A stretch of 64,000 nucleotides of DNA from an uncultured Pseudomonas sp. (lineage in GTDB: Bacteria; Pseudomonadota; Gammaproteobacteria; Pseudomonadales; Pseudomonadaceae): assembly GCF_913777995.1 (NCBI RefSeq), contig NZ_CAJYVE010000024.1, positions 248,001 through 312,000 on the forward strand, given 5' to 3'. The notes under the pieces were generated by a model. It searched no databases. It had not been told where the DNA came from and was given only the letters and a program-made list of their open reading frames with translations. This document shows, piece after piece, positions 22,579 to 33,494 of the stretch (positions are counted from its first letter, which is position 1; every line of letters starts with the position of its first letter). Made by a program: the position numbers and the translations under genes.

Positions 22579-23228
22579 TGCGCCGACTTCTCGGTGGCCT
22601 GATCGGTGACTTCCTTGGCCTTGGCGACTTCGCCGGCCCAACCATCGATGGTCTTGTCCAGGTCGTTGCCGTTGCGCTGCATGGCGTCGGCGAACTGGTC
22701 ACGGAACAGCTTGCCGATGTTGATGCCGTTGATGATCACGTTGCGCACCTTCCACTGGCCGTTGATCTTCTCCAGCGTGTAGGAAACCGGATAGACCGCA
22801 CCGTTGTTGCCCTTGACCTGCATGTCGACGCTAGTGCGGTCGCCGCTTTCATCCTTGGCCGGCGAAACGGTGATGCCCTGGTTGTTGTACTCCAGCAGCG
22901 CGTTGCCGTAGAACTGCATCAGGCTGCGCTTGAAGTTTTCCTGGAAACGCTGCATCTGCTCGGGCGTCGCCTTGCGCGAGTACTTCACGGTCATGATGCT
23001 GCGCGAAATGCCATCGGCATCCACCACCGGCCCGACGATGCGGTTCAGCGCGTCGTAGAAGGCGTTGGGGTTGGCCTTGTATTGCTCGCGGTTGGCCGAC
23101 AGGTCGCTGAGCAACTGGTCGGTGGTCCCCTTCACCAGATCATGGGCCGACGGGGCGGCCGCCGCGTTGGCCAGCATCGGCAACACGGCCAGCAGGACCA
23201 GCAGACTGCGACGCAGGATAGAGATCAT
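22575..23228 (-). CDS. mlaC: Periplasmic phospholipid-binding protein MlaC
   Basis: 217-residue periplasmic shuttle that carries phospholipid between the MlaA-porin complex in the outer membrane and MlaD. A signal peptide ends near residue 23 (LPMLANAAAA). The family motif VRNVIINGINIGKLFRDQFA is present near the C-terminus. AAGGAG lies 6 nt before the ATG. It is the fourth gene of mlaFEDCB. Confidence 0.95.
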   Translation of the reverse strand: MISILRRSLLVLLAVLPMLANAAAAPSAHDLVKGTTDQLLSDLSANREQYKANPNAFYDALNRIVGPVVDADGISRSIMTVKYSRKATPEQMQRFQENFKRSLMQFYGNALLEYNNQGITVSPAKDESGDRTSVDMQVKGNNGAVYPVSYTLEKINGQWKVRNVIINGINIGKLFRDQFADAMQRNGNDLDKTIDGWAGEVAKAKEVTDQATEKSAQ

Positions 23229-23238
23229 GGAAAGCTCC

Positions 23239-23706
23239 TTATTTGGCTTCTTTGCTCACGGTGTTGAGCAGGAATTTACCGATCAGGTCTTCGAGCACCA
23301 GGGACGACTGGGTGTCGTGGATCGTTCCGCCATCCTTGAGCAGGGTGTTGTCGCCACCCACGCTGATACCGACATATTTCTCACCCAGCAGGCCGGCGGT
23401 GAGGATCGAAGCCGTGGAATCGGAAGGCAGGTTGTCGACCGACTTCTGGATTTCCATGGTCACCCGACCGGTGAAGGTGTCACGATCCAGATCGATCGCC
23501 GTCACCCGGCCGATGGTCACACCTGCCATGCTCACCTTGGCTCTGACAGTCAAACCGGCAATATTGTCGAAGTAGGCGTAAAGTTTATAGGTGTCGCTGG
23601 TCGCGCTGGTGCTCAGACCACTGACACGCAGGGCCAGCAGGAGCAGGGCCAGGATGCCGGCCAGCAGGAACAGTCCGACACCGGTTTCGATGGCGCGGTT
23701 TTGCAT
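23239..23706 (-). CDS. mlaD: MCE-domain lipid-binding protein MlaD
   Basis: 155-residue protein with one N-terminal transmembrane helix (about 9-27, GLFLLAGILALLLLAL) and one MCE domain (about 38-115, AYFDNIAGLTVRAKVSMAGVTIG). MlaD hexamers form a lipid-conducting ring on the MlaE permease. Its ATG shares one base with the mlaE stop (TGATG). Confidence 0.95.
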   Translation of the reverse strand: MQNRAIETGVGLFLLAGILALLLLALRVSGLSTSATSDTYKLYAYFDNIAGLTVRAKVSMAGVTIGRVTAIDLDRDTFTGRVTMEIQKSVDNLPSDSTASILTAGLLGEKYVGISVGGDNTLLKDGGTIHDTQSSLVLEDLIGKFLLNTVSKEAK

Positions 23707-24503
23707 CAGAAGTCTCCAAACATCAAGGCGGTCAGAATAAAGTCCAGGCCCAGCACTGCCAGCGAGGCGTATACCACGGTCCGGGTCGTGGCCCGACTGA
23801 TCCCCTCGGAGGTGGGATCGCAGTCATAACCCTGGAAAACGGCGATCCAGGTCACTACCAAGGCAAATACGACGCTTTTGATGAGGCCATTGAGCACATC
23901 GTCGGTAAAGGAAACGCTGCTCTGCATGTTGGACCAGAACGATCCTTCATAGACGCCGAGCCAGTCGATGGCCACCCACGAGCCTCCCCAGATCCCCACC
24001 ACGCTGAAAATCAGGGTCAGCACCGGCAGCGAGATGAAGCCGGCCCACAGGCGCGGCGCAATGATGTACTTGAGCGGGTCGACACCAATCATTTCCAGGC
24101 TCGACAGCTGCTCGGTGGATTTCATGTTGCCGATTTCGGCGGTCAGCGCCGAACCGGCGCGCCCGGCGAACAGCAGCGCAGCGACCACCGGGGCCAGCTC
24201 GCGCAGCAGGGTCAGGGCGACCATCTGCCCCACCGCCTGCTCCGAACCGTACTTGGTGAGGATGCTGAAGCCCTGCAAGGCCAGCACCATGCCGATGAAC
24301 ATGCCCGAAACGACGATGATGATCAGCGACATCACCCCTACCGAATACAGCTGCCGAACCAGCAGCTGGAAACCGCTGCCGACGCTGCTGCGCCCGAGCA
24401 GGGCATTGGCCAGGAAGATGCCGGAACGACCGAGCACGGTCACCACATCGATGGCCGAGCGCCCGAGCAGGCGGATACGCTCCATGATTGATTTCTTGCG
24501 CAT
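23706..24503 (-). CDS. mlaE: ABC transporter permease MlaE
   Basis: 265-residue permease of the MlaFEDB phospholipid transporter, with five to six transmembrane helices and the conserved coupling region ([30 protein letters not shown], in parts, around 95-130). It works in the inner membrane to keep the outer leaflet of the outer membrane free of phospholipid. Start ATG 24503 overlaps the mlaF stop by one base. Confidence 0.95.
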   Translation of the reverse strand: MRKKSIMERIRLLGRSAIDVVTVLGRSGIFLANALLGRSSVGSGFQLLVRQLYSVGVMSLIIIVVSGMFIGMVLALQGFSILTKYGSEQAVGQMVALTLLRELAPVVAALLFAGRAGSALTAEIGNMKSTEQLSSLEMIGVDPLKYIIAPRLWAGFISLPVLTLIFSVVGIWGGSWVAIDWLGVYEGSFWSNMQSSVSFTDDVLNGLIKSVVFALVVTWIAVFQGYDCDPTSEGISRATTRTVVYASLAVLGLDFILTALMFGDF

Positions 24504-25312
24504 CAGCGCTTCCCCAACAGGTCTTCGCGAAAATCCGAGGCCGGATAGTGAAAAGGTACGGGACCATCCGGCTCACCGGTCATGAACTGGCGAATGCGCG
24601 GGTTATCCGAGGCCATCAGCTCTTGCGGCGTACCCTGCCCCAGCACCTGGCCATCGCCGACCACATAGAGGTAGTCGGCGATGCTCGCGGTTTCGGTCAG
24701 ATCGTGGGAGACCACGATGCTGGTGATTCCGAGGGCATCGTTGAGTAGACGGATAAGACGCACCAGAACGCCCATGGCAATGGGGTCCTGACCGACGAAC
24801 GGCTCGTCGTACATCAGGATCTCGGGGTCCATGGCGATGGCACGGGCCAGGGCGACCCGGCGCTTCATGCCGCCGGACAGCTCGTCGGGCATCAGTTCGA
24901 CCGCACCGCGCAGACCAACGGCCTGCAGCTTGAGCAGCACGATGTCGCGGATCATGTCCTCCGGCAGTTCGGTGTGCACCCGCAGGGGGAAGGCCACGTT
25001 CTCGAACACGTCCAGGTCGGTGAACAACGCGCCACTCTGGAACAGCACGCCCATGCGCTTGCGCGCATCGAACAGATCGCCACGCGACAATTGCGGCAGG
25101 TTCTGGCCATTGACCCAGACCTCACCGGCATCCGGGCGCAGCTGGGCGCCCATCAGGCGCAGCAGCGTGGTCTTGCCACAGCCCGACGGGCCCATGATCC
25201 CGGTGACCTTGCCCTTGGGAATACGGATATCGACATCGTTGAAAATGCTGCGGGCACCGCGCTTGAAGGTAACGCCCTTCAATTCGACCGCGTAAGCGTC
25301 ATCGGCACTCAT
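24503..25312 (-). CDS. mlaF: ABC transporter ATPase MlaF
   Basis: 269-residue ABC ATPase powering the Mla system. Walker [10 protein letters not shown] (41-49), signature [14 protein letters not shown], Walker [15 protein letters not shown]. First gene of mlaFEDCB. It is also known as Ttg2A in Pseudomonas, where the operon affects solvent and antibiotic tolerance. The 286-nt gap upstream is shared with the divergent kdsD. Confidence 0.95.
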   Translation of the reverse strand: MSADDAYAVELKGVTFKRGARSIFNDVDIRIPKGKVTGIMGPSGCGKTTLLRLMGAQLRPDAGEVWVNGQNLPQLSRGDLFDARKRMGVLFQSGALFTDLDVFENVAFPLRVHTELPEDMIRDIVLLKLQAVGLRGAVELMPDELSGGMKRRVALARAIAMDPEILMYDEPFVGQDPIAMGVLVRLIRLLNDALGITSIVVSHDLTETASIADYLYVVGDGQVLGQGTPQELMASDNPRIRQFMTGEPDGPVPFHYPASDFREDLLGKR

Positions 25313-25537
25313 CTAAACTCCTTGCGATACGACCCAGTCATGGCGCCACCTCCGCCAGAGCGAAGGCAAGAGCGGCCTGAACGGGCCGGACAAGCCGCGC
25401 ACTATATCATCGCCACGGCACACCACCCAAGCACGGAACCGGCGCACCGCCTCCGCTTTCATATCCATTTGCTACAGCGCCGCCCGGCCTCGTCACGCAC
25501 CGGGAACACATCGGCGAACGGCTGCGACGATCAGGGC

Positions 25538-25566
25538 GTGAGCCGGATCGACATTACGGCTATAAT
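25538..25566 (+). promoter_or_regulatory. Putative kdsD promoter
   Basis: A perfect -10 TATAAT (25561-25566) with a weak -35 GTGAGC (25538-25543) at 17-nt spacing, about 33 nt before the kdsD ATG. The remaining part of the 25313-25598 gap must also carry the mlaF promoter, which I could not define. Confidence 0.5.
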
Positions 25567-25598
25567 CCCCGCCTTTTCCCAGTCTGACCGACCCTGAC

Positions 25599-26573
25599 AT
25601 GAGCCAATCCAGCGACCTGATCCAATCCGCACAGCGCACCATCCGCCTAGAGATAGAAGCCATCGAGAGCCTGCTGGGACACATCGATGGCGATTTCGTG
25701 CGTGCCTGCGAGCTGATCCTGGCCAGCAAAGGCCGGGTCGTGGTGGTCGGCATGGGCAAGTCGGGACACATCGGCAACAAGATCGCCGCCACCCTGGCCA
25801 GCACCGGCACCCCGGCGTTCTTCGTCCACCCTGCCGAAGCCAGCCATGGCGACATGGGGATGATCACGCGTGACGATATCATTCTGGCCCTGTCCAATTC
25901 TGGAACCACCAGCGAGATCGTCACCCTGCTGCCGCTGATCAAGCGCCTGGGCATCCGCATGATCAGCCTGACCGGCAATCCGGAGTCGACCCTGGCCAAG
26001 GCCGCCGACGTCAACCTCAATGCGCGCGTCGAACAGGAAGCCTGCCCGCTGAACCTGGCACCGACCTCCTCGACCACCGCCGCCCTGGTGATGGGCGACG
26101 CACTGGCTGTCGCACTGCTCGAAGCGCGTGGCTTCACCGCCGAGGATTTCGCTTTCTCGCACCCCGGCGGTGCGCTGGGGCGGCGCCTGCTGCTCAAGGT
26201 CGAGCACGTGATGCACAGCGGTGACACCCTGCCCAGCGTCCCGCGCGGCACCTCGCTGCGCGACGCCCTGCTGGAAATGACCCGCAAGGGCCTGGGCATG
26301 ACCGCCATCGTCGAACCCGACGGCCGCCTGGCCGGAATATTTACCGACGGCGACCTGCGCCGCACCCTGGACCGCGCCCTGGACATCCGCCAGGCCAGCA
26401 TCGACCAGGTGATGACCGTGCACGGCAAGACGGTGCGCGCCGAGATGCTCGCCGCCGAGGCGCTGAAGATCATGGAAGATCACAAGATCAACGCACTGAT
26501 CGTCGTCGACCAGGAAGATCGCCCGGTGGGCGCCTTCAACCTGCAGGACCTGGTCAGAGCCGGGGTGATGTAA
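25599..26573 (+). CDS. kdsD: Arabinose-5-phosphate isomerase
   Basis: 324-residue enzyme converting ribulose 5-phosphate to arabinose 5-phosphate, the first step toward Kdo in LPS. An N-terminal SIS domain (about 35-180, VVVGMGKSGHIGNKIAATLAS in parts) is followed by two CBS domains (about 205-262 and 272-324). FSHPGGALGRRLL separates the two halves. The stop overlaps the kdsC ATG by one base (TAATG). Confidence 0.95.
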   Translation: MSQSSDLIQSAQRTIRLEIEAIESLLGHIDGDFVRACELILASKGRVVVVGMGKSGHIGNKIAATLASTGTPAFFVHPAEASHGDMGMITRDDIILALSNSGTTSEIVTLLPLIKRLGIRMISLTGNPESTLAKAADVNLNARVEQEACPLNLAPTSSTTAALVMGDALAVALLEARGFTAEDFAFSHPGGALGRRLLLKVEHVMHSGDTLPSVPRGTSLRDALLEMTRKGLGMTAIVEPDGRLAGIFTDGDLRRTLDRALDIRQASIDQVMTVHGKTVRAEMLAAEALKIMEDHKINALIVVDQEDRPVGAFNLQDLVRAGVM

Positions 26574-27112
26574 TGGAGAATCACGCAGTGAACGAACAAT
26601 TGCAGCAACGCGGCCAACGCATCCGCCTGGCAGTCTTCGACGTCGATGGCGTACTGACCGACGGCCGTCTGTATTTCCTGGAAGACGGCAGCGAATTCAA
26701 GACCTTCAACACCCTCGACGGCCAGGGCATCAAGATGCTCATCGCTTCGGGTGTCACAACGGCTATCATTAGCGGACGCAAGACACCGGTGGTCGAGCGC
26801 CGTGCGAAGAATCTCGGCATCGCGCACCTGTACCAGGGCCGCGAAGACAAACTGGTGGTACTCGACCAGTTGCTTGGCGAACTGAACCTGACCTACGAAG
26901 AAGTCGCCTACCTGGGTGACGATCTGCCAGACTTGCCGGTGATCCGCCGTGTCGGTTTGGGGATGGCCGTGGCCAATGCCGCGCCCTTCGTTCGCCAGCA
27001 CGCCCATGGCGTGACCCAGGCTCGCGGTGGCGAAGGTGCCGCACGCGAGTTCTGCGAACTGATTCTCGCTGCCCAGGGCAAGCTGGATGCCGCCCTGGCC
27101 GCTTATCTGTAG
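26573..27112 (+). CDS. kdsC: 3-deoxy-D-manno-octulosonate 8-phosphate phosphatase
   Basis: 179-residue HAD-superfamily phosphatase releasing Kdo from Kdo 8-phosphate. The catalytic loop is FDVDGVLTDG (Asp 23 and Asp 25), with SGRKTP and GDDLPDLPV as the later HAD motifs. It lacks a cap domain, as usual for the tetrameric C0 type. The ATG at 26573 couples it to kdsD; an in-frame GTG five codons later is an alternative start. Confidence 0.95.
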   Translation: MENHAVNEQLQQRGQRIRLAVFDVDGVLTDGRLYFLEDGSEFKTFNTLDGQGIKMLIASGVTTAIISGRKTPVVERRAKNLGIAHLYQGREDKLVVLDQLLGELNLTYEEVAYLGDDLPDLPVIRRVGLGMAVANAAPFVRQHAHGVTQARGGEGAAREFCELILAAQGKLDAALAAYL

Positions 27113-27138
27113 AAACCGTCTTTTTATAGAAGCCGCAT

Positions 27139-27711
27139 ATGCTCAGCAAAAAGATCCGCACTTACCTGGTTCTCGGCGCTCTCGCCCTGCTGCTGGCTGC
27201 AGCCGGCTACTGGAACGTCAGCCCGGAAAGTTTCATGGACCAGCCGGCACAAGTGGCCGACGACACGGCCATCGACTACTACGTCATCAATGCGCGCAGC
27301 GTGCAGTACCTGCCCGACGGCAAGGTCCAGTACGAGATGACCGCCGACAAGGTCGAGCACCTGAAGGCCACCGAGGTGTCCCTGGTGACCACCCCGGACC
27401 TGCAGATGTACCGTGGCACGCTCTACCCCTGGCATGTGCAGAGTACCCGTGCCGAGGTCTCGCCCTCCGGGGACCAGGTGGAGCTGATCGACAACGTTCG
27501 CGTGGCGCGCACCGATGAAAAGCAGCGCGCGACCATCATCACCAGCAGTCGGATGACTGTATTCCCACAGAAGCAATATGCGCAGACCGAGCAAGCCGTT
27601 AAAATCGACGCCGCCGGCGGTGTCAGCACGGCGGTCGGGATGAAAGCCTATTTGAAAGACGGCAGGATGGACCTGTTGTCCAAAGTAAGAGGACAGTATG
27701 ACGCTCGTTAA
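27139..27711 (+). CDS. lptC: LPS export protein LptC
   Basis: 190-residue bitopic protein with an N-terminal transmembrane helix (about 7-25) and a periplasmic beta-jellyroll. It receives LPS from LptBFG and passes it to LptA. The segment YYVINARSVQYLPDGKVQYEM is recognisable in parts. Its end overlaps the lptA start by 14 nt. Confidence 0.93.
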   Translation: MLSKKIRTYLVLGALALLLAAAGYWNVSPESFMDQPAQVADDTAIDYYVINARSVQYLPDGKVQYEMTADKVEHLKATEVSLVTTPDLQMYRGTLYPWHVQSTRAEVSPSGDQVELIDNVRVARTDEKQRATIITSSRMTVFPQKQYAQTEQAVKIDAAGGVSTAVGMKAYLKDGRMDLLSKVRGQYDAR

Positions 27712-28243
27712 AACCCTCCCTTTATTGCTCGGCCTGGGCGCAGCACTGGGAAGCGCGAGCGCCTGGTCCCTGCCGACCGACCGTGATCAGCCGATCCACA
27801 TCCAGTCCGACGACGCGCAGCTGGACGACAAGAAAGGCATCGCCACCTATAAAGGCAACGTAATCATCACCCAGGGCTCGATGAAGATCACCGGCAACAC
27901 CGTGACCATCACCCGCAATGCCCAGGGCGAAGTCGACGTGTTCACTTCGGTGGGCAACCTGGCCTATTACGAGCAGAAGCCCGCGGTGGACAAGCCCATC
28001 GTCCAGGCCTATGCCGTCACCATCCAGTACTACGCAGCGCAGGATCGCATCGTGCTGATCGACAAGGCCAAGGTCATCAACGACGGCAACACCTCCGAAG
28101 GCGAGAAGATCGTCTACGACACCGTGCGCCAGGTCGTCAGTGCCGGCCGCGCCACAGGCAACCAGGTCACCGCGCCACGTCCGCGCATCGACATGGTCAT
28201 CCAGCCGAAAAAGAAAACCGAACAGCAGCAGAAGGCGCAGTAA
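27698..28243 (+). CDS. lptA: LPS periplasmic bridge protein LptA
   Basis: 181-residue periplasmic protein whose beta-jellyroll units stack into the bridge carrying LPS to the outer membrane. A signal peptide ends near residue 23 (GSASAWSLPT). The OstA-type segment IHIQSDDAQLDDKKGIATYKG is present in parts, and a lysine/glutamine-rich tail ends the protein. Overlaps lptC and abuts lptB directly. Confidence 0.95.
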   Translation: MTLVKTLPLLLGLGAALGSASAWSLPTDRDQPIHIQSDDAQLDDKKGIATYKGNVIITQGSMKITGNTVTITRNAQGEVDVFTSVGNLAYYEQKPAVDKPIVQAYAVTIQYYAAQDRIVLIDKAKVINDGNTSEGEKIVYDTVRQVVSAGRATGNQVTAPRPRIDMVIQPKKKTEQQQKAQ

Positions 28244-28969
28244 ATGGCGACGCTTAAAGCCCAGCACCTGGCCAAGAGCTACAAGAGCCGCCAGGTCGTA
28301 CGCGATGTCAGCCTGTCCATCGACAGCGGTCAGATCGTCGGCCTGCTGGGCCCCAATGGCGCCGGCAAGACGACCTGCTTCTACATGATCGTCGGCCTGG
28401 TCCAGGCCGACCAGGGCCGCGTGCTGATCGACGACCTAGACGTCAGTCACCAGCCCATGCACGGCCGCGCCCGTGCCGGCATCGGCTATCTGCCACAGGA
28501 AGCCTCGATCTTCCGCAAGCTGAGCGTGGCCGACAACATCATGGCGATCCTCGAGACCCGCAAGGAACTCGATGCCGCCGCCCGCCGCAAGGAACTGGAA
28601 AGCCTCCTGCAGGAATTCCACATCACCCACATCCGCGACAGCCTCGGCATGAGCCTGTCCGGTGGTGAACGCCGCCGCGTGGAGATCGCCCGCGCCCTGG
28701 CCACCTCGCCGAAGTTCATCCTGCTCGACGAACCCTTCGCCGGTGTAGACCCGATTTCGGTCGGCGACATCAAGCAGATCATCCATCACCTCAAGGCCAA
28801 GGGCATCGGTGTCCTGATCACCGACCACAACGTGCGTGAGACCCTGGACATCTGCGAAACCGCCTACATCGTCAACGACGGCCAGCTGATCGCCGAAGGC
28901 GATGCCGAGACCATCCTGGCCAACCAGCTGGTGAAAGAGGTTTACCTGGGCCACGAATTCCGCCTCTGA
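28244..28969 (+). CDS. lptB: LPS export ABC transporter ATPase LptB
   Basis: 241-residue ABC ATPase driving LPS extraction by LptFG (encoded elsewhere). Walker [10 protein letters not shown] (36-44), signature [17 protein letters not shown], Walker [14 protein letters not shown]. It starts at the base after the lptA stop. rpoN follows after 155 nt, the conserved lptB-rpoN order of proteobacteria. Confidence 0.97.
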   Translation: MATLKAQHLAKSYKSRQVVRDVSLSIDSGQIVGLLGPNGAGKTTCFYMIVGLVQADQGRVLIDDLDVSHQPMHGRARAGIGYLPQEASIFRKLSVADNIMAILETRKELDAAARRKELESLLQEFHITHIRDSLGMSLSGGERRRVEIARALATSPKFILLDEPFAGVDPISVGDIKQIIHHLKAKGIGVLITDHNVRETLDICETAYIVNDGQLIAEGDAETILANQLVKEVYLGHEFRL

Positions 28970-29014
28970 CAGCGCTCAGGCTGTTGACAACAGATTATTT
29001 GTCATGACGCTCTA

Positions 29015-29043
29015 GGCAAGCACTCGGGCTTCAGGCATATAAT
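29015..29043 (+). promoter_or_regulatory. Putative rpoN promoter
   Basis: A perfect TATAAT (29038-29043) lies about 80 nt upstream of the rpoN ATG; the -35 position holds only GGCAAG. A TTGACA at 28984-28989 is too far upstream for this -10. Confidence 0.4.
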
Positions 29044-29124
29044 TTGCTTATAAGGCGGCGCCCAGGCGCCCTGTAGTGGATGGCGCTCTCCGGCGCCGGC
29101 GAATGAAGGTGTTGAGCAACTGCC

Positions 29125-30618
29125 ATGAAACCATCGCTAGTCTTGAGAATGGGCCAGCAGCTGACGATGACGCCGCAGCTGCAACAGGCCATCCGCTTGC
29201 TTCAGCTCTCGACCCTGGATCTGCAACAGGAGATCCAGGAAGCGCTGGAATCCAACCCGATGCTGGAACGCCAGGAAGAAGGCGACGACTTCGACAATTC
29301 CGACCCCATGGCGGACAACGTCGAGAACAAGGTGACCAGCGAGCCCCAGGAACCGACCTTCCAGGAAACCGCCACCACGGTGGACAACCTCGAGGAAGGC
29401 GACTGGAACGAGCGCATCCCCAATGAGCTGCCGGTCGACACCGCCTGGGAAGACATCTACCAGACCAGTGCCAGCAGCCTGCCCAGCAGCGACGACGATG
29501 ACTGGGACTTCACCACCCGCACCTCGGTCGGCGAGAGCCTGCAAAGCCATCTGCTCTGGCAGCTCAACGTCGCACCGATGTCCGACACCGATCGCCTGAT
29601 CGCCGTCACCCTCATCGACTGCATCAACGACCAGGGCTACCTGGAAGAATCCCTCGACGAACTGCTGGAAGCCTTCGACCCGGAGCTGGATATCGAGCTC
29701 GACGAGATCGAGGCCGTGCTACACCGCATCCAGCAGTTCGAACCGGCCGGGGTGGGTGCGCGCACCCTAGGCGAATGCCTGTTGCTGCAACTGCGCCAGC
29801 TGCCCGCCAAGACCCCTTGGCTGAGCGAAGCCCAGCGCCTGGTCAGCGACTTCATCGACCTGCTCGGCGGCCGCGACTATTCGCAACTGATGCGGCGCAT
29901 GAAGCTCAAGGAAGACGAGCTGCGTCAGGTCATCGAACTGGTGCAGAGCCTCAACCCGCGCCCGGGTTCGCAGATCGAGTCCAGCGAACCGGAATATGTG
30001 GTACCTGACGTGATCGTGCGCAAGGACAGCGACCGCTGGCTGGTGGAGCTGAACCAGGAGGCGGTGCCACGCCTGCGCGTCAATCCGCAGTACGCCGGCT
30101 TCGTACGCCGCGCCGACACCAGTGCCGACAACACCTTCATGCGCAACCAGTTGCAGGAAGCGCGCTGGTTCATCAAGAGCCTGCAGAGCCGCAACGAAAC
30201 GCTGATGAAGGTCGCCACGCAGATCGTCGAGCACCAGCGCGGCTTCCTAGAGTACGGCGACGAAGCCATGAAACCGCTGGTCCTGCACGACATCGCCGAA
30301 GCGGTAGGCATGCACGAATCGACCATTTCCCGGGTCACCACGCAGAAGTTCATGCATACGCCACGCGGCATATACGAGTTGAAATACTTCTTCTCCAGCC
30401 ACGTCAGCACCTCCGAAGGCGGCGAATGCTCGTCCACGGCGATCCGCGCCATCATCAAGAAACTGGTGGCCGCGGAAAATCAGAAAAAGCCATTGAGTGA
30501 CAGCAAGATCGCTGGTTTACTGGAGGCACAAGGCATTCAAGTCGCCCGTCGCACCGTCGCCAAGTACCGCGAATCGCTGGGCATTGCACCCTCCAGCGAG
30601 CGCAAGCGACTGATGTGA
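29125..30618 (+). CDS. rpoN: RNA polymerase sigma-54 factor
   Basis: 497-residue sigma-54, needed for promoters of the -24/-12 type (nitrogen, motility and carbon-source genes). Region I is glutamine- and leucine-rich ([19 protein letters not shown]), region II is acidic (about 50-130), and the C-terminal RpoN box [10 protein letters not shown] lies at 474-483. It leads an rpoN-hpf-ptsN-rapZ-ptsO cluster that is conserved in Pseudomonas. Confidence 0.97.
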   Translation: MKPSLVLRMGQQLTMTPQLQQAIRLLQLSTLDLQQEIQEALESNPMLERQEEGDDFDNSDPMADNVENKVTSEPQEPTFQETATTVDNLEEGDWNERIPNELPVDTAWEDIYQTSASSLPSSDDDDWDFTTRTSVGESLQSHLLWQLNVAPMSDTDRLIAVTLIDCINDQGYLEESLDELLEAFDPELDIELDEIEAVLHRIQQFEPAGVGARTLGECLLLQLRQLPAKTPWLSEAQRLVSDFIDLLGGRDYSQLMRRMKLKEDELRQVIELVQSLNPRPGSQIESSEPEYVVPDVIVRKDSDRWLVELNQEAVPRLRVNPQYAGFVRRADTSADNTFMRNQLQEARWFIKSLQSRNETLMKVATQIVEHQRGFLEYGDEAMKPLVLHDIAEAVGMHESTISRVTTQKFMHTPRGIYELKYFFSSHVSTSEGGECSSTAIRAIIKKLVAAENQKKPLSDSKIAGLLEAQGIQVARRTVAKYRESLGIAPSSERKRLM

Positions 30619-30728
30619 CCGATGGGGTTCAGGCGGCGATCCCGAGCTCGATCGCAGCCGAACCCGGCCAAAGCGTTCCAGTGGCAGGCACGGCCTGCCT
30701 CTTATGCACAGGCAAAGGAGAGAGCAGT

Positions 30729-31037
30729 ATGCAAGTCAACATCAGTGGACACCAACTGGAAGTGACCAAGCCCCTGCGCGAATATGTGGAGCTCAAACTC
30801 AAGAAACTCGAAGGACATTACGACAAGATCACCAATGTCCAGGTCACCATGACGGTCGAGAAGCTGAAACAGAAAATCGAAGCCACGATGCATATCCCTG
30901 GTGGTGAAGTGGTGGCCAACGCCGAACATGACGACATGTATGCGGCCATCGACCTGCTCACCGACAAGCTCGACAGACAATTGCTCAAGCACAAGGAAAA
31001 GCAGCAAAGCATCCTCAAGGGTGCGACCGCTCGCTAA
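30729..31037 (+). CDS. hpf: Ribosome hibernation promoting factor, short form
   Basis: 102-residue HPF/YfiA-family protein that binds the 30S subunit between head and body and helps form inactive 100S ribosomes. It begins MQVNISGHQLEVTKPLREYV, with AAAGGAG upstream; the open frame from 30615 is not the gene. Only the N-terminal ribosome-binding domain is present, as in other gamma-proteobacteria. Confidence 0.95.
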   Translation: MQVNISGHQLEVTKPLREYVELKLKKLEGHYDKITNVQVTMTVEKLKQKIEATMHIPGGEVVANAEHDDMYAAIDLLTDKLDRQLLKHKEKQQSILKGATAR

Positions 31038-31049
31038 CACACCCGACCC

Positions 31050-31514
31050 ATGATCCGACTTGAAGATATCCTGACCCCCGGCCGTTCCCTGGTGAACGTG
31101 CCGGGCGGCAGCAAGAAGCGCGTACTCGAACAGATTGCCAACCTGATCGGCCGTGAAGTACCGCAACTCGAAGCCAATACCGTATTCGAAAGCCTCGTGG
31201 CCCGTGAAAAGCTCGGCTCCACGGGCTTTGGCAATGGCATTGCCATTCCCCACTGCCGCCTCGCCAACTGCTCATCGCCGGTCAGTGCGGTGCTGCACCT
31301 GGAAACCCCGGTCGACTTCGACGCCATCGACGGCGCGCCCGTCGACCTGCTGTTCGTGCTGCTGGTCCCCGAGGCTGCCACCAACGAGCACCTCGAACTG
31401 CTGCGCCAGATCGCCAGCATGCTCGACCGCGACGATGTCCGTCGGCAGCTGCGCGCCGCGCCAAGCGGCGATGCGCTGTACCAGGCAGTGCTGAAAGAAC
31501 TCAAGGGCCATTGA
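31050..31514 (+). CDS. ptsN: Nitrogen PTS EIIA component
   Basis: 154-residue EIIA-Ntr. It takes phosphate from NPr and acts as a regulator rather than a sugar transporter. The phosphorylated His is residue 68 in NGIAIPHCR. In P. putida it influences carbon storage and metabolism (established). It lies between hpf and rapZ. Confidence 0.96.
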   Translation: MIRLEDILTPGRSLVNVPGGSKKRVLEQIANLIGREVPQLEANTVFESLVAREKLGSTGFGNGIAIPHCRLANCSSPVSAVLHLETPVDFDAIDGAPVDLLFVLLVPEAATNEHLELLRQIASMLDRDDVRRQLRAAPSGDALYQAVLKELKGH

Positions 31515-31516
31515 CC

Positions 31517-32380
31517 ATGAGCCCGCGCATGATCGTCGTCAGTGGCCGTTCCGGTTCCGGCAAGAGCACCGCGCTCGACATGCTGGAAGACAACGGTTTC
31601 TACTGCGTCGACAATCTGCCAGCGGGCCTGCTGCCCGAGCTGGCGGAACGCGCACTGCTCAACACCGAACAGACCGAGCCGCTGCTGGCGGTCTCGATCG
31701 ACGCGCGCAACATGCCCAGCCATCTGAGCCGCTTTCCGCAGATCCTGGAAGAACTCCGCGCCCGACATATCCAGTGCGACGTGCTCTACCTGGACGCCGA
31801 TGATGCCACCCTGCTCAAGCGTTTTTCGGAAACCCGTCGCCGCCATCCGTTGAGCAGCTCGCAGCGCTCCCTGGCCGAAGCCATCCACGACGAGAGCCTG
31901 CTGCTCGGCCCGATCGTCGACCTGGCCGACCTGAAGATCAACACCACACACCTGAACCTTTACCAACTGCGCGACACCATCAAGTTGCGCCTGCTGAACA
32001 AGCCGGAACCCGGCACCGCGTTTCTCATCGAATCCTTCGGCTTCAAGCGCGGCATGCCGGTGGATGCCGATCTGGTGTTCGACGTGCGATGCCTGCCCAA
32101 CCCTTACTGGAAGCCGGAACTGCGCGAGCATTCCGGTCTGGACCCGGTGGTGGCCGAGTACCTGGCAGCGCAGCCAGACGTAGAAGAGATGTTCCAGGAC
32201 ATCTTCGCCTATCTGAACAAATGGCTGCCGCGCTTCGCAGCCAGCAACCGTTCCTATGTCACCATTGCCATTGGCTGCACCGGCGGGCACCACCGCTCGG
32301 TCTACCTGACCGAACGCCTGGGTCAGATCCTGCAACAAACACTCAAGAACGTTCAGGTCCGTCACCGCGACCTCAGCTGA
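31517..32380 (+). CDS. rapZ: RNase adapter protein RapZ
   Basis: 287-residue P-loop protein. In E. coli it delivers the sRNA GlmZ to RNase E and senses glucosamine 6-phosphate; the Pseudomonas targets are less clear. Walker A is GRSGSGKS (10-17), and the C-terminal domain has [16 protein letters not shown]. The ATG at 31517 follows the ptsN stop by 2 nt; a TTG two codons earlier is unlikely. A second ATG four codons further in would fit the family start equally well. Confidence 0.94.
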   Translation: MSPRMIVVSGRSGSGKSTALDMLEDNGFYCVDNLPAGLLPELAERALLNTEQTEPLLAVSIDARNMPSHLSRFPQILEELRARHIQCDVLYLDADDATLLKRFSETRRRHPLSSSQRSLAEAIHDESLLLGPIVDLADLKINTTHLNLYQLRDTIKLRLLNKPEPGTAFLIESFGFKRGMPVDADLVFDVRCLPNPYWKPELREHSGLDPVVAEYLAAQPDVEEMFQDIFAYLNKWLPRFAASNRSYVTIAIGCTGGHHRSVYLTERLGQILQQTLKNVQVRHRDLS

Positions 32381-32395
32381 AGGACTTTCACTGCG

Positions 32396-32668
32396 ATGCC
32401 CGTTCGTCAAATCACCATCATCAACAAACTGGGCCTGCACGCCCGGGCCGCTGCCAAGTTCGTCGGCGTGGCCGGCAAGTTCCCCTGCCAGATCAAGGTC
32501 GGCCGCTCGCCGGAGAGCCTGGTGGACGGCAAGAGCATCATGGCCGTCATGATGCTGGCCGCTGGCAAGGGCACCGACATCCACCTGTTCGCCGAAGGCG
32601 AACAGGACGAGCAGGCCCTCGATGGCCTGGTCGAGCTGATCAACAACAAGTTCGATGAAGGCGAGTGA
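32396..32668 (+). CDS. ptsO: Nitrogen PTS phosphocarrier NPr
   Basis: 90-residue HPr-like carrier passing phosphate from PtsP (EI-Ntr) to PtsN. The phosphorylated His is residue 15 (NKLGLHARAA) and the conserved Ser in GKSIM is residue 47. Last gene of the rpoN cluster, followed by a terminator. Confidence 0.96.
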   Translation: MPVRQITIINKLGLHARAAAKFVGVAGKFPCQIKVGRSPESLVDGKSIMAVMMLAAGKGTDIHLFAEGEQDEQALDGLVELINNKFDEGE

Positions 32669-32681
32669 CCACGCCAGCGAA

Positions 32682-32716
32682 CAAAAAAGGGGATGCCACT
32701 CGGCATCCCCTTTTTC
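32682..32716. terminator. Bidirectional terminator after ptsO
   Basis: A 9-bp stem GGGGATGCC/GGCATCCCC around loop ACTC, with an A-run before and T-run after. It serves ptsO on the plus strand and the sodA-operon end on the minus strand. Confidence 0.9.
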
Positions 32717-32732
32717 GTGATCGCCTGGGCGT

Positions 32733-32881
32733 CTAGGCACCCATCCACGTGACCGCGTGGGCCACCAGCAGGACAACTCCGCCAAACAACAACAGGCTGC
32801 CCAGCACCCGGCGTAAGCGCTTGAGACGCACGCCCGCAGTACTTGAACCTCTACCCTGCGCGGCTTTTTCCACCACGAGCA

Positions 32882-32882
<1 letters not shown>
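32733..32882 (-). CDS. 49-residue single-pass membrane microprotein coupled to sodA
   Basis: Short gene found by reading the minus strand. Its ATG (plus 32880-32882) shares a base with the sodA stop (TGATG), and it ends with TAG at plus 32733-32735, just before the terminator. The product has a basic N-terminal half (VRLKRLRR, about 18-25) and one hydrophobic helix (about 27-43, LGSLLLFGGVVLLVAHA), so it should sit in the inner membrane with the N-terminus inside. Function unknown. Its place at the end of the Fur-controlled fagA-fumC-orfX-sodA operon suggests expression under iron limitation. Confidence 0.72.
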
Positions 32883-33493
<611 letters not shown>

Positions 33494-33494
33494 A

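Noticed and set aside
28984-28989. TTGACA as the -35 of rpoN
   Set aside because: The nearest TATAAT is about 48 nt downstream, far beyond the usual 16-18 nt spacer.
31034-32785. Minus-strand open frame of 583 codons opposite ptsN, rapZ and ptsO
   Set aside because: Three known genes with correct motifs and spacing occupy the other strand.
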